DNA of 47,505 bases from NCBI GenBank assembly GCA_013115125.1, contig JABANN010000248.1, forward strand, positions 1 to 47,505, in the 5' to 3' direction. Both the position numbers and the translations under genes were made by a program. Below the pieces are notes generated by a model, which saw nothing but the letters and a program-made list of their open reading frames with translations, was not told the DNA's origin and did no database searches. The DNA comes from Perkinsus olseni (Eukaryota > Perkinsozoa > Perkinsida). Shown in pieces: positions 1 to 10,839 of the stretch. How positions within the stretch are numbered: position 1 is the stretch's first letter; every line of letters begins with the position of its first letter.

Positions 1-349
1 CTCAAACACGTAGTATGTGCTGAATTAGACTGATTTTTGTGATTTGCATATCGAATTGGAACACCCTGTATATTACGACGTATGGCAGCCCGGAGCTAGG
101 CTGAGATGCAAGAACGAGGTTGCTTTTTCTATCGTTCACTGAGCTAGAATAATGGTCTGTCGACTGAAGCGATGAGACGCTGTCGAGATGCTTCACCGCG
201 GCCGTCCCAGCCAACAACATTCCCAACCACACCAATCGATATTCCTATCCACAGAATACACCCTCGAGGTTCCAAAAGAGTAACCGATAGGAGTATCTTC
301 ATAGCTCTAGTCGAAAGAACTTAGACTACAGCAGCTCCGACCCATCTGA

Positions 350-646
350 TTACGTGAATGCCAACAGAGCTGCCCAGGGCCTCCTCAACCCATAACGTTT
401 GGTGATGATCTCTTCAGGAGAGTCATCCGCGAGGCCATGCTGTTGCGTTAATAGCGACCGTGAGTGCCGCAGTAGATGTTGCTGTTGCGGAGGAGGTCGG
501 TGTTCTCTAACAGGGGGTTGAAAACTACGCGGCATTACGATTAGGTAGACATAGTAGTAATAGAACAAAACTACCACTACCGAGAGCAACAACCTACCAA
601 CAACAGCAGCCCTACTACGAACAGTTATCACCTTTACCACAGTCAA
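350..646 (-). CDS. possible N-terminal exon of a membrane protein
   Basis: An open frame of 98 codons begins with a short basic segment, followed by a strongly hydrophobic run (about residues 14-37, rich in V, L, F and Y) and then a Pro/Gln/His-rich stretch. This is the layout of a type II membrane protein with a cytoplasmic tail, one anchor and a stem. No family is recognised. The frame stops at 350, and I could not join it convincingly to a second exon in the open frame at 2-235, which begins with a signal-like VWLGMLLAGTAA. It would run off the left edge of the window. Bases 1-349 and 647-820 show nothing else I can support. Confidence 0.22.
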   Translation of the reverse strand: MTVVKVITVRSRAAVVGRLLLSVVVVLFYYYYVYLIVMPRSFQPPVREHRPPPQQQHLLRHSRSLLTQQHGLADDSPEEIITKRYGLRRPWAALLAFT

Positions 647-820
647 TGCTTGTCTCCCACTCGGACAATGGGAATGACTTCTTCAGCACCTACTGGTTGC
701 ACCTCCTGTTCACCAACCAAACCGCCCCCGGTCAGATTTATGATAAACCAAAGTCGTGGAGGGGTGTTGAGAGTATCTTTGAAACGATTACTATTCGTGC
801 TTCGACACACAATAGGCAGC

Positions 821-868
821 AGTCACTCCTGGGAATCGAACCCGAGGCCTCTCGAATGACCACCCAGT
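821..868 (-). repeat. tRNA-like element just downstream of psma3 stop
   Basis: On the minus strand this stretch carries a B-box/T-arm motif (GGCCTCGGGTTCGATTCCCA) and begins two bases after the proteasome gene stop codon, inside its presumed 3' UTR. The same sequence type recurs inside introns elsewhere in the window. It is too short and too poorly paired to be a working tRNA. Confidence 0.6.
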
Positions 869-869
869 A

Positions 870-2154
870 TTAGTCCTCCTCCATCTGTGCCTCCTCTTCC
901 TCTTCAATAGACTTCTTGGCACGTTCTTGGAGTTGATGGATCTCCGCTTGGGGAATCTGCCCGCCCGAAGGAGATAAACAATGAGATACCGAATTAATAT
1001 TTTTACCATTTTATGCGACTTTCCGGTGGCATCGCACAACACAGCCATCTCCAACTCCAAGTCCTTGTCCTGAAAAAAACGTGTGCCCCGACCTATTGTG
1101 TATCTTCCACGGTTGAACAGAAGATTCTCTCACCTTCTCGTCGTGGCACTTTTGGATTATCTTAGCTGCGCTGAACTTCGCTTCCTCGCAGGTCAGATTC
1201 ACATAAGGCACGGCTGCGTCGGTTGGCAGAAGTTTCTCAATTTCAGTGCGCCCGGCCTGACGACCCTTCCCTGATAAATACGAGGATGTTGAAGGCTGCG
1301 GTAAACGAAATAAAAGATACTCGTACCCACAGCGATCCCCTTGAACTTGATAGCAGTTCCACTGGGGTCGATGCCGTAGAGTTGAGGCCCCTCAACTTCA
1401 TCGTAAACGCCCAGGAGGACTGTGCTGCCGAATGGTCGAACTGAACAAAATGAACTCTCCTGCGATTTGAACCCTAGACCTCCTGTACGACACATTGACC
1501 CTCTAACCCGTTCCGCTATTACCACTCCAGTAAAGCGTGTACATGTGCATGAACATAGCTACGCGATCCGCCAGCACCGGTCCAGGGATGGGAGTAGAAT
1601 ATACTTGCTTGTACTGAGAGCACTCCTCCCGAGCTGAAACAATAAACACATGCCGCATCGACCGAGCCGACTAATTTCAAAGAGCGTTTTGGATTGAACG
1701 ATTTTCCCCGCACACTTCAGAATGAATTTCGCTTCCAAAAATAAAACGACGATGAGTATAATCATCATGACTACCTCTCTCAACGATCTGCTTAGCATCG
1801 GCAACAAGCCCAGAGATGGCCAGAGTGGCGTGACGATCCACTGGGAATATCCTCTTGTTGGTACCCGGCACCAACATCTTCGATAGAAGAAATTTCTCGT
1901 TGGCGAAGACGATCTGAACGGGAAGGGGGAATTGCGGTATACAATAGCGATGGAATTTATTACTCCGTCCTTGCAGCACAGAGCGAGGGCAGTGCCGCCG
2001 TTATCAACTGCCTTCTGAGCGTACTCGATCTAAGACAAACATGTGTTAGCCCGTTCTGTATCCTGCATGCTTCGAGCTAAGATACCTGGAAGACCCTTCC
2101 ATCAGGGGAGTACGTCGTAGCCGAGAGATCGTATCCAGAGCCTGTTCCCGACAT
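870..2154 (-). CDS. PSMA3: 20S proteasome subunit alpha type-3 (alpha-7)
   Basis: Predicted 261-aa alpha subunit of the 20S proteasome core, an outer-ring subunit that helps gate entry to the proteolytic chamber. Eight exons (2154-2086, 2029-1964, 1913-1775, 1633-1523, 1440-1327, 1270-1134, 1069-1007, 956-870) give a continuous frame. The N-terminus has the alpha-subunit signature SGYDLSATTYSPDGRVFQIE. Later landmarks are NKRIFPVDRH, LADRVAMFMHMYTLY, VRPFGSTVLLG, YGIDPSG and GKGRQAGRTEIEKL, all typical of PSMA3, and the tail is acidic. Length is close to the human protein (255 aa). Seven introns measure 56, 50, 141, 82, 56, 64 and 50 nt. Intron 4 is a tRNA-like element, and introns 1 and 6 contain the GTATCTT palindromic element. 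The gene is divergent from the GSK3 gene. Confidence 0.95.
1070..1133 (-). repeat. psma3 intron 6 containing the palindromic element
   Basis: This 64-nt GT-AG intron lies between exons ending CHDEK and starting DKDLELEM. Its middle carries AAGATACACAATAGGTC, matching the right half and tail of the dispersed palindromic family (AAGATACAAAATAGGTC). Confidence 0.7.
1441..1522 (-). repeat. psma3 intron 4 is a tRNA-like element (sense)
   Basis: The 82-nt intron begins GTAATAGCGG and ends TTTTGTTCAG. It has an A-box-like GGGTTAGAGGG and a B-box-like GGGTTCAAATC at tRNA-like spacing. Exon ends YTLYWS and VRPFG are conserved in PSMA3, so both borders are fixed by homology and the element fills the intron exactly. 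Confidence 0.8.
2030..2085 (-). repeat. psma3 intron 1 starts with the palindromic element
   Basis: The 56-nt intron starts at its GT with GTATCTTAGCTCGAAGCATG, continues CAGGATACAGAAC, and ends TTTGTCTTAG. The first 40 nt match the dispersed palindromic family, so the left end of the element coincides with the 5' splice site. Confidence 0.8.
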
Positions 2155-2535
2155 TATTCCGCAAAATTAATCAAAACACTGCCTCAGATCGCTAGTTGAT
2201 CTCCGATCCCGGATGAATCTTGGGGTTGAGCGTGAAAGATACAAAACAGGTCGAGGTACGACCCAAGAATCGGCCGGCTCTGACTTGGAGTTGCACCACA
2301 ACCAAGACATCGCATTTCAGAGCTGCATCAGAGATGTCGCACTGAGTTTTTAAGCCGCACCACCATACTCCGAAGTGCATTACAGAACTCTAATGCGCGC
2401 GGGACGGAGACGCTCGGGATGAATCCTAATCGATTAGAATGGCGAGCGCTGTTGACAGCGCAGAAACGACGAGTATGAGATCCACATTCACGTCTAAGTG
2501 CTTTCCCTCAGGGATCCTGCCGACACTCAGTTGAC
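2155..2535. promoter_or_regulatory. divergent intergenic region psma3 / GSK3
   Basis: These 381 bp separate two divergently transcribed genes and must hold both promoters. The only recognisable item is a copy of the palindromic element at about 2217-2254 (ATCTTGGGGTTGAGCGTGAA then AGATACAAAACAGGTC). No TATA box or other promoter motif is evident. Confidence 0.45.
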
Positions 2536-3989
2536 ATGGACCTTCCAGACGGCTTCATCGACCCTTCCGACGGTAGTCGTGCTGCTGTTCATATCTTGAG
2601 GTCGACTCATGCGTTTCTCAGGTGGGAAGAATCAAAGCGCCTTCACCTACAATGCTGAGCGAGTGATAGGTAGGCTGCGGGCCTTGGTCTACCCTCCCCT
2701 TGTTCAGTGGACTATTCTGTCTCTCAGGGAACGGCTCCTTTGGGATAGTCTATCAAGCGACAGTCGTGGAGACTCAAGAGAGCGTAGCCATCAAAAAGGT
2801 CTTCCAGGACAAACGATATAAAAATCGGGAACTGCACATAATGAGAGAGCTCAAGCATCCCAATGTTGTAAGTCTATCATCATCAGTAATCCTCAGTCCG
2901 ATTGAGGCGCACCTTCAGGTTACTCTGAAGCACGCGTTTTACACGAATGGTGAGCGGCCCGATGAGCTCTTCCTCAACGTCGTTATGGACTACATGTCTG
3001 ACACAGTTTATCGAGTGGTGAAGTTTTATAGCAAACAAAAGCGTCAAGTGCCGTTGCTGCTGTGCAAGCTGTATGCCTATCAAGTATGCCGTGCCCTCTC
3101 CTACTTACACAACCTTGGCATCTGCCATCGAGACATCAAACCACAGAATCTTCTGGTCTGCGCTGATACACATCGAGTTAAGATATGCGACTTTGGCTCG
3201 GCCAAGAGGCTCATCCCCGGCGAGAGTAACGTCTCCTACATCTGCAGTCGCTACTACCGTGCGCCTGAGCTCATATTCGGTGCCACAGAGTACACCTGCG
3301 TTATCGATACTTGGAGCGCTGGTGAGTGGCAAAGGCTTCCGTGACTCCGAGTGCCCTTGGTACGCTCAGGTTGTGTACTCGCCGAGACCATACTCGGGTC
3401 TCCGTTATTCCCCGGTGAAAGTGGAGTTGATCAGCTTGTTGAAGTTATCAAAATACTAGGTGAGTTCGGAAGGCGTTCGATGTTGTTAACTTGCAGTCAG
3501 GTACCCCCACGAAGGAGCAGTTGCTGGCGATGAACCCGAATTACACCGAGTTCAAATTCCCTCACATTAAGGCACATACTTGGCAGAAGGTTTTCCGCTC
3601 GAAAACGGCACCCGATGCTATCGAATTCGTAAGTGAAGTTGCTCGTCTTGAGGGCGCTAGTGTCCTCCTGTCAGATCGGTTGTACGTTGAGATACGACCC
3701 GGCCGAGCGGATCACAACAACGCAATGTTTGACGCACGTTTTCTTTGACGAATTGCGGTTGAAGTCCACTACACTACCCCCGGGCATTTTCGGGAGGGAG
3801 GCCCCCGAAAAGCCCCTCCCTCCTCTGTTCGATTTCAGCCAGGAAGAATTAATCGCATTCAGCCGGTTACCGGATGGCAAGAAGTTGGTCCCTCAATGGT
3901 ACACTAAATGCAGCAGTTTGGAGGCTCCACCAGTTGTGGCCGGATCGAGTAGCTCATCCTCGTCATCTTCAAGTTCTGCTTTCTTTTAA
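2536..3989 (+). CDS. GSK3: GSK3/shaggy-type serine/threonine kinase
   Basis: Predicted 386-aa CMGC kinase of the glycogen synthase kinase-3 family, which phosphorylates primed substrates in signalling, cell fate and cilia control. Seven exons (2536-2572, 2622-2669, 2728-2867, 2919-3321, 3370-3459, 3501-3628, 3675-3989) keep one frame. Visible features are the glycine loop [11 protein letters not shown], lysine in VAIKKV, catalytic [18 protein letters not shown] and the GSK3 activation-loop [12 protein letters not shown]. After these come [29 protein letters not shown] and the FFDEL end of the kinase core. The C-terminus is a poly-Ser run. The chosen start gives [12 protein letters not shown] and removes a 49-nt first intron; MRFSGGKNQ at 2609 is the alternative. 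Introns are 41-58 nt with GT-AG ends. Confidence 0.96.
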
Positions 3990-4185
3990 CACGAAGTTTG
4001 GCCATCGTGATGCATGATTATAATTGGCGAAGTGTCGTCGTCGTCCACTCATGACGACGACCGCCGGATGGAAGGTTGATTATTATTTTGTTATTATTTT
4101 CATTTCACATCTTTGCGTGTTATATGATGACGACGGTGTCCATGAACATACGGAATAGCGACGAATTTGGGTTGTCAATTCATCA

Positions 4186-4939
4186 ATGGAAAAGAATTTG
4201 TCGCCGCGCCAGGAAATGTCGAAGCTTCACATTGCCTGCATCGCGGGTGCTAAGGAGGTAGACGAGGAGTTGCTGGCGGATGGTGTGGACGTCAGTGCGG
4301 TGATGACGGCGGCGATCTGGGGACGGAAAGAGTTACTGAGGAGATTATTAGAAGTCAATCCCGAGGTGAAGCCTCGTTTGTTGTGAACTTAAAACCTCAG
4401 CGGATTATGTGTGCTAGACCCGTTGCACGTGATTAATTCTTGCAATGTGAATTTGAAAGGGGGATAAGTTGGTAAATTTGCTAAGGTGTTTACGATACAT
4501 GGCGCCATCGCCGCCTGTTTGATAGTGTCGGCCGGAGCGCCTCACCCGATGTACCTCAGGCCATCAGTGAAGACTGTTCTCTATTGCACATCGCCGCTCA
4601 TCATTGCCAACTAGAGACGCTCAAATGGTTAGTAGAGGAAGGCGGCTTCAGAGGGCAACTGGCGAGCCTGGACAGCAAGGGACGGACCCCGCTCAAGGTG
4701 AGCTCTCCTGATCATAATTTCGTGTTTGATTGCTGAGAAATAACGTGAGAAATAACGCGCACAGACGCGTGTTCTTCTCAGTGGGCGGATTCCTCCCAGA
4801 TGCTCAGCATTTCTATCTGATGTTTCAGGTGGTAGAAGAGAGAGGAGAGGGAAGGTTCCTGAGGGAGGAGACCATCGCTTATCTCCGAGAAGTCGAGACA
4901 ACAGAAACGAAGACGAAAAACGCCAAAAAGAAGAAATGA
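4186..4939 (+). CDS. small ankyrin-repeat protein
   Basis: Three exons (4186-4375, 4486-4697, 4829-4939) give about 170 aa. Exon 1 reads KLHIACIAGAKEVDEELLADG and exon 2 reads SLLHIAAHHCQLETLKWLVE then SKGRTPLKVV. These are recognisable ankyrin helices (LHIAA, TPLK). The tail is Lys-rich (TKTKNAKKKK). Ankyrin repeats bind proteins; the partner cannot be told. Exon 2 is needed in a frame that requires a weak donor (c/GTTTGT at 4376), because the better-looking donor at 4366 breaks the frame, so the first junction is uncertain. The stop lies 10 bp before the next predicted start. Confidence 0.65.
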
Positions 4940-4948
4940 CAACTACGA

Positions 4949-5607
4949 ATGATGTTGAGTTTGTTGCAATATGGTATCCGTCACTACGACGCTATCGGGT
5001 TACACTCGTCGAGAAGACGCTCAGCGGTGATATGTCATTACTATGGCGAGGTGGCGCAACTCATCAAGGGCTCACCATTATATTCCGATATATACATGAG
5101 CGGTCAGAAATTCGAAGTGACAACTTTAATTGTCTAATACCTGAAGATATAATCTGGTGACGCTGGGGCATTCAGGAGTACGGCGGTACAGATTGGAGGA
5201 AGTATGCGTTGAGAACGCTGCCATCTTCATCAACGCTTCTTGTTATGTCATTGATCGGCTCTGTTGACTCAAGCGGAGGAGTGCTTCTAATGCTGAGGTC
5301 GCGGGAGAGCATTCACATCGAAGCACGGTTGCCATCTCGCGGAGGCTCTGCGAAGGAAACAGCAGAAAGCATCGTATTGGTGAACCTTTCATTACACGTT
5401 CCACGCTTAAACCCTATCACGACCTTTTGACACGTCCGAGCTCCGTTCAACACAATTCGCGTTTCATGGGAACCACTTGAGCATGATTCGATCGTTTATC
5501 CCATCAAAGGCTCATGTTGTGTTCTCCAGCCGGTAAAACTTTCTTTTCAGGGAGAGTTCAGTTCGGCCTTTGGAAAACCTGCCCATCACAGTTTACCATT
5601 CCGCTAG
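4949..5607 (+). CDS. hypothetical protein, three exons
   Basis: Proposed exons 4949-5131, 5176-5379 and 5551-5607 join in frame through GT-AG introns of 44 and 171 nt to give 147 aa (starts MMLSLLQYGIRHYDAIGLHS, ends GKPAHHSLPFR). No domain is recognised. Support is the frame continuity, intron sizes like those of neighbours, and the neat convergence with the minus-strand gene that ends at 5627. The start lies only 10 bp after the ankyrin gene stop, with no obvious AG acceptor between. It may therefore be a separately processed transcript or a mis-called start. Confidence 0.4.
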
Positions 5608-5626
5608 CGCCGAGGAGGGTCGTGTG

Positions 5627-6799
5627 TTACCTAAAGTGCCCAGAGTCAAGTGCAGATTTGAAATCTGTACCGTGGATCGAGTGGGCCCTGAGAAGCTCGC
5701 GCACCTCCTCTTCCTGACGCCGAACGACTGAGCGAATGCCGCTCGAGAGAGTTCTTACCGCCCACTTGGAGCCTTTCAAAAGTCCTGACGCTCCGGACTC
5801 AGAGTTTAGTACCTGGAAGACAGGTCGTACAAAAAACGACGGATCGACGGTGATATATCTCAAAAGATGGATGAGGTTAACCTCTCACTGACTGCCCTAC
5901 TGAGTTATCATCGTCCAGACTTGATTCCGATGCCTGTAGGACTGACTCTGCCGACGCAGAGGCTTCCTCATCTATCTGGTTCCTCTTCAGCTCAGTATCA
6001 TCATCAGCAACTGTCGGCCTAGAACCGGGTTGACACAGAACCCTCGGATGGTGCTCACCGTATGGCTTCAGCAGGCCCCTCATCACCCTTGGCAGATGAC
6101 GCAGTAGGCGCAGTTGGGGACTAAAGGAATGAACTCGAAAATATTATCTTGGCCTCCTTCAGAGCGAGGCATGCTCACACTCGATGAGTCATCCCTCAAC
6201 CTCCACTCCCAGAGAGCACAATGGGTTGCATCGCCCACGCACAGCCCATCACTGAGGAGTCCCCTCCTGCAGTAGCCTTCCATCTTCTCCCCGATAAATT
6301 GGACCAGCGATGAGCCTTCAGAAGGCAAGAGTGGAGTGACCGTCATTTCCAGCGACTGACCGTGGCAGGGCTGCTGGTGAGACTCTCCGGTACGCGTACG
6401 TTTGGTCTCTGGCGGCCTCTCATCGTTTTCACCTCGGAAACTGCCAATGGAGCATAGCAGACAGGTCCGTGACTATGAAGGATTACTTGTCAGCAAAGCG
6501 CCATTCAATAAGTATAATATCGATGATATCAGAGAGAGGTATCTCAGCGTACTTTCGAAGCTCCCCAACACGAGCGTCGACATAAGATTTGAATGAGGAC
6601 CCTGAGTGATGCGTCCCAACAACAGGCGAGCAAGACGACACTCCTGCGACCTGTGCCAAGTGGCCGTGGGCCCGAGAGGCGAGGATGCTCCATTGAGTGA
6701 GCGTGAAGGAAGGAGTGTAATACACTAACAGACTACTAAGTGACTTACTTCTCCTCGTGGGTGGAACTGGAAGGAGACGAGACAACTCATCAGCTGCAT
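5627..6799 (-). CDS. hypothetical 302-aa protein, five exons
   Basis: Exons 6799-6749, 6650-6487, 6440-6087, 6042-5889 and 5812-5627 join in one frame through introns of 98, 46, 44 and 76 nt, all GT-AG. The product starts MQLMSCLVSFQFHPRGE. It has a helical patch (SDIIDIILIEWRF), a basic patch (PPETKRTRTGE), a block with several cysteines ending VPNCAYCVICQ, an acidic Ser-rich linker and a charged C-terminal helix (VVRRQEEEVRELLRAH). I do not recognise the family. The paired cysteines could bind metal, but there is no classical RING or zinc-finger spacing. The 3' end might continue through another splice at 5629. Confidence 0.55.
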
Positions 6800-6983
6800 C
6801 CTGCGGGCCGTTTAGAGTTCAATTCTTCCGGTCTACTGGATGGATCCTGTTATTCTTCGAGAACTTTGCAGCAACCTCAAGGTAACGTGTTAGAACCGAA
6901 TGAGCGATCGTTGAGCATAGGCTTCGACCAGTGGTCGAGAAACCTGATTACAACTGACGCAATACATCACGAATAGAAACATG

Positions 6984-9507
6984 TCACGATGATGATGAGG
7001 CTTGGCAGTCTTCCCCAGCCAAGTCCCGTGACGGGTCAAAGCGAGCCTTCATCTCCCTGAAGAGCCTGCTGGGAGGTGGAAGGGCGCCCTCATCGTCCAA
7101 CGCCCGGACCGCTTGGGTGGCCAGGAACTCCCCTACCAAAGGCTACCATCCCAACAACAGCCGTGCGGCGAGGAGCTCACCGATAACGGGAGCAAACTTG
7201 AAGCCCTCGCCGGAGAAGCCTGTCGCCACTTGTACTCGGCCGTCCGGGGCATCCCAGTGGGCTCCGATTATGAAATCATCTGACATCATCAACGCCCTCA
7301 GCCGGGGCAGCGGCGACAGGCGTACAATCTTTCATGCAGCTGAGTTGATATAAGCATCGACCATAACTACAGGCATGCGTGCCATCGAGGCCTGGGAGAT
7401 ACTGTTGTATAAAACCATTGGTAGCAGACTCGAGGTAAGGGTCCTTCTCGACCGGTACCTGCCGCCCACCAGAAGAATAATCTTCCTCGTCACTCCCAAC
7501 AAACGAGCCGAGGATGACTGGTCTGGACGTTCGTTGCATTCACCCAGGGCTGTTGGACCGTGCGCTACTCCTACTGAGGAACGGCCGCACTCAAGTACGG
7601 CCAACGAAGTTCTACAGGGCTGAGCCCAGAAACAACAGCTGCCAACTTCTAGCGGTATTCCGTCAGGGAGCATAATCAATCGACACTTCCAAGCTCACCT
7701 CTTTGATGGTCTCGGACGATCTCGAGACCGGCAGCTTCGGTAACTGCACTTTGAAGGGAAGTATGTGCTGAAGGCTTCTGATAATCTGCCCATCTTGATG
7801 CTGTCCAACTTTCACCGCGCCAATCTGAGAGAATACCCACGGTTGAAGCTGGCAGAGAATCTTTCGACTTACTCCTCCGCGCAGAGCTGGCAGACAGTAG
7901 ATTCCCAACTCCCTGTCGGGGAAATGGGGGCGATTGTGAAGGGCTGAAGGGATTGGTTTCCGACAGAAGTCAGCGAGGACTATACTAATTATTATCGGCA
8001 TTTTCGATGTCTCATGCAATGGGAGATCCTCAGCCTTCTTCGGTTCGTAGTATCTAAGGTCGATCCGTACATCTCGCAAAAACGCAGGAGGCCAGTACGT
8101 GAATTGCTCAGCTGTCGTGATGTAATTCATCAACCCAAGATAACTGTTATGTAACAGTTGGTTGGTCCAGGAGCCACAGGCGAGGATCAACGACTGAGAG
8201 AAGGAAACATCCAGTGCGAGGGCGGTGCGAGGGAGCCCCGTCGCCGCCGCTTACCCCGTATTTGACGATCTTCCCAGACCCAAAAGTAACGGTGCGGTTG
8301 TGTACGTCGACTGATACGGCCTCATCCTCAGCAATGTGATCATCGCCGACAGCAGTTCTATGTTAATGATGCATCGCTCCGCCGCCACCGGTCTCCTACT
8401 TCAACGCTTCTACCGCTTCCGTTGCGAATATGCAAGCACCATCTGTCTGCTCGATGGCAACATCACCTGGCAGGATGAAACTGTTGAGCTCCGACTGATG
8501 CATCTCACTTCTTTTCAAACGAACCATAGGATACTCCTTCTTCACCTCCCTCGGGCTGAGCTCCTGAAGTAGCGGCTACCCGCGGCGAGATGACGGCGGT
8601 GTAATTACTCGATAAGTGATGCCCAGAGTGTTGTAAGCCGTAGTAAGGTTCTTCAATAGATGCATAGTAGTGTCATGGTAAATCGTTAGCATAGGGCTCG
8701 GTTGCATCAACTCCTCCTTGACGATGCCTTCTAGAGCAGACCAAAGTGCATACGACCGCTGCATCATCCTGCGGTAATGGCACTACGCCTACAGACCGAC
8801 GCTGCCACCTACCTGATCTTCATCTCATCAGCGTATGCCAACCGCAGTATTCGAGATTCGCCCCAGCTCGACGTTATAGTCGAATCGCCTGAGCAAGCTT
8901 CTGCTGCGGCTGGATAAGATTCACAACTTACTTTTCTCCACGACAACAAAAGATACCGGCGATCCATCCTTCCTTTTCAACTTGGACGCGGCCCATGCCG
9001 CGCTGAGGCCCATCACCCCTCCACCCAATACAAGTACGTCAACAGTGCTTGGCAGGCGAGGGTCACCGACAAACTGGTTAGTGATTAGTATCTTCCATTT
9101 TTGGGCAAGCTCGAGGGTATCATTGAAGTAGCCGTATCTAAAGTATATCCAGGCACCCACGAGCGCACCTGAAGGTATCCAACATGCAGCGACGTCAGAT
9201 ACTCTCCCTTACACTTTTTCCCGCAGTAGCGCCGGACGAAGTCGTATGGTTGTCGAGCGTATTGCCACATTTGGTGAAAATGAAATGAATGGGGATTGAC
9301 CCCCTTCACTTCTGTGAATCAGGTTGTGACTTCCACAATGTATCGTTACAATGACGCTTTGCCCTACTCACGCATGGGAGCTACCATTCGGTCGTCTGCT
9401 AACCACCATCGCTGAATCGCCGTCAAACATACATTTCTCCAGCCTTCTGGGTCTCTCAGGAATGTGCCGACGAGAGACGGACTGGTCTGCCTTCCCGGGG
9501 AGTCCAT
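6984..9507 (-). CDS. PIPOX-like: FAD-dependent amine oxidase of the sarcosine/pipecolate oxidase family
   Basis: Predicted flavoprotein of the DAO superfamily, which oxidises N-methyl or cyclic amino acids (sarcosine, L-pipecolate), releasing H2O2. The dinucleotide-binding motif is VLVLGGGVMGLSAAWA. Family markers follow: SSWGESRILRLAY, ACGSWTNQLL, GAVKVGQHQDG, YLPGLD and, near the end, VATGFSGEGFKFAPVIGE. Exons run 9507-9372, 9311-9169, 9073-8932, 8888-8813, 8768-8609, 8563-8400, 8357-8255, 8193-7986, 7943-7873, 7824-7750, 7458-7326, 7279-7181 and 7132-6984, giving about 552 aa. The family usually has about 390 aa; the extra N-terminal 100 aa is unexplained, and ATG 9270 is a possible shorter start. 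The 291-nt gap 7459-7749 may hide another exon. Most other introns are 42-61 nt. Substrate is unknown. Confidence 0.85.
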
Positions 9508-10839
9508 GCAGATGCCAGTTATTTTTCTACTCCACCTTCCCTTTTGTTCACCCTCTCTTGACGTGACGCCTTGGACACGAGCGACGAGACGAAGAAAGAC
9601 GCTAGCCGTATGAACACGTACCGATAGCGTCACTGTCCCTCTCGTGCAACCTCTTCCCTCTCACAGTTCTGGTAACACATTTACGGCCTGCCCTCCTTGC
9701 GCTGAACTCACCAACTTGATACAACGGTGAGAACTGTGCGTCTGCTAGCGTGGAAGCTCGATTTTTTTTGGATTGGGGAGATGCCTCATGTAGTCGACTC
9801 TAGCATGAGTGACACAACCGTGACACTTGTTCATGCTCGGTTAGGCTGAGTTAATCTCGGAACTTCGACTACTGTCAGCTACCACTCCATCCTCATAAAT
9901 TCCACGTTTGCCACTCTGAGCCGCCCACTAATAAACGCGATACCCTCATTCTACAGAAAGGGCAATCTTACAGGGACTGACAGTGAACTCTGGCCGGGCC
10001 GACGCGAACCTTGTAGTTGTTGTACCTGAAATAGCGAAGCCAATAGCGAGAAGCGCGATAAAGTTCGAGCATCAAACGAAGCAATGAATAGAGAAAGCTT
10101 ACTCACCTTCGTCCGATAGAGGCAGTCCGTCCTCCTCGCCCGGCCGGGAGGCCAGGCAAGAACTTAGTCTTGAACGTTGTTACCAATGAAGTAGACGCAG
10201 TGGGTAGCTTTTGCAATAGTAGATTAAAAACTATCCTCTTGGATAGAACTGACTGAGTTGAGATGAGACACTTCGGATAAATCGGTCAATGGACTTATAT
10301 TATCATGCCGGACATGATATGCCCGTATATATTATAAAATATTATATATTAATATAAATCATTTTATTGGAAGTTCAAACTTTGAATGACTTAAACTATC
10401 ATCTCCTACTGGAACTAAGTCCCAGTGACTTCCTAAGTGATGGTGTTCATAGACTGTGGACCCTAGTCTATGACTCATAGATGATGAGTCATAGACTATG
10501 ACACATCATCATACAGCAGGTATTGATGTGATCGGGTTACGAATCGATAACTCAAATCACATTACTTACGAACCGTGACCCTCGGCCCGCGTAGTCGGTT
10601 TCAGAAACGTCGTAGGTATACGCACCCCGCAGCCCGCCGAGCTTTTGACTGAGCGACTTGCGTATCTTGCGCTCTCTCAGTATTCTTTTTTGTATCGTAG
10701 TCTGTGCGTGCTTGTTAAATGCTTGTGGGGACTCTCCTAATGGTAGGCATCAGTCCTTGTGTTCGCTAAGATGACCAGGAACAGAACTCCTCTCAGATAT
10801 CTTTGATACCCACATATATCGCGTTTTTCGACGAGCTCA
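9508..10839. other. 1.3-kb divergent spacer, AT-rich centre
   Basis: This lies between the oxidase gene (minus) and RABL2 (plus), so it should hold both promoters. It contains an AT-rich block (10316-10362), a 35-nt hairpin (10464-10498) and scattered GTATCTT-like words. A minus-strand frame split by a plausible intron (about 10180-9975, ending YNNYKVRVGPARVHCQSL) lacks an in-frame ATG, so I do not call it a gene. Confidence 0.5.
10464..10498. repeat. perfect 15-bp inverted repeat (hairpin)
   Basis: Arms TAGTCTATGACTCAT and ATGAGTCATAGACTA pair perfectly around the 5-nt spacer AGATG. The arms contain a TGACTCA (AP-1/GCN4-like) core, so this could be a protein site or a cruciform. No gene product would use it as a terminator. 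Confidence 0.75.

Noticed and set aside
8889-8931. A 22-nt intron in the oxidase gene (acceptor at 8910)
   Set aside because: A 43-nt intron using a better acceptor (TGCTCAG) keeps the frame and gives a better family match (SDSTITSSWGESRI).
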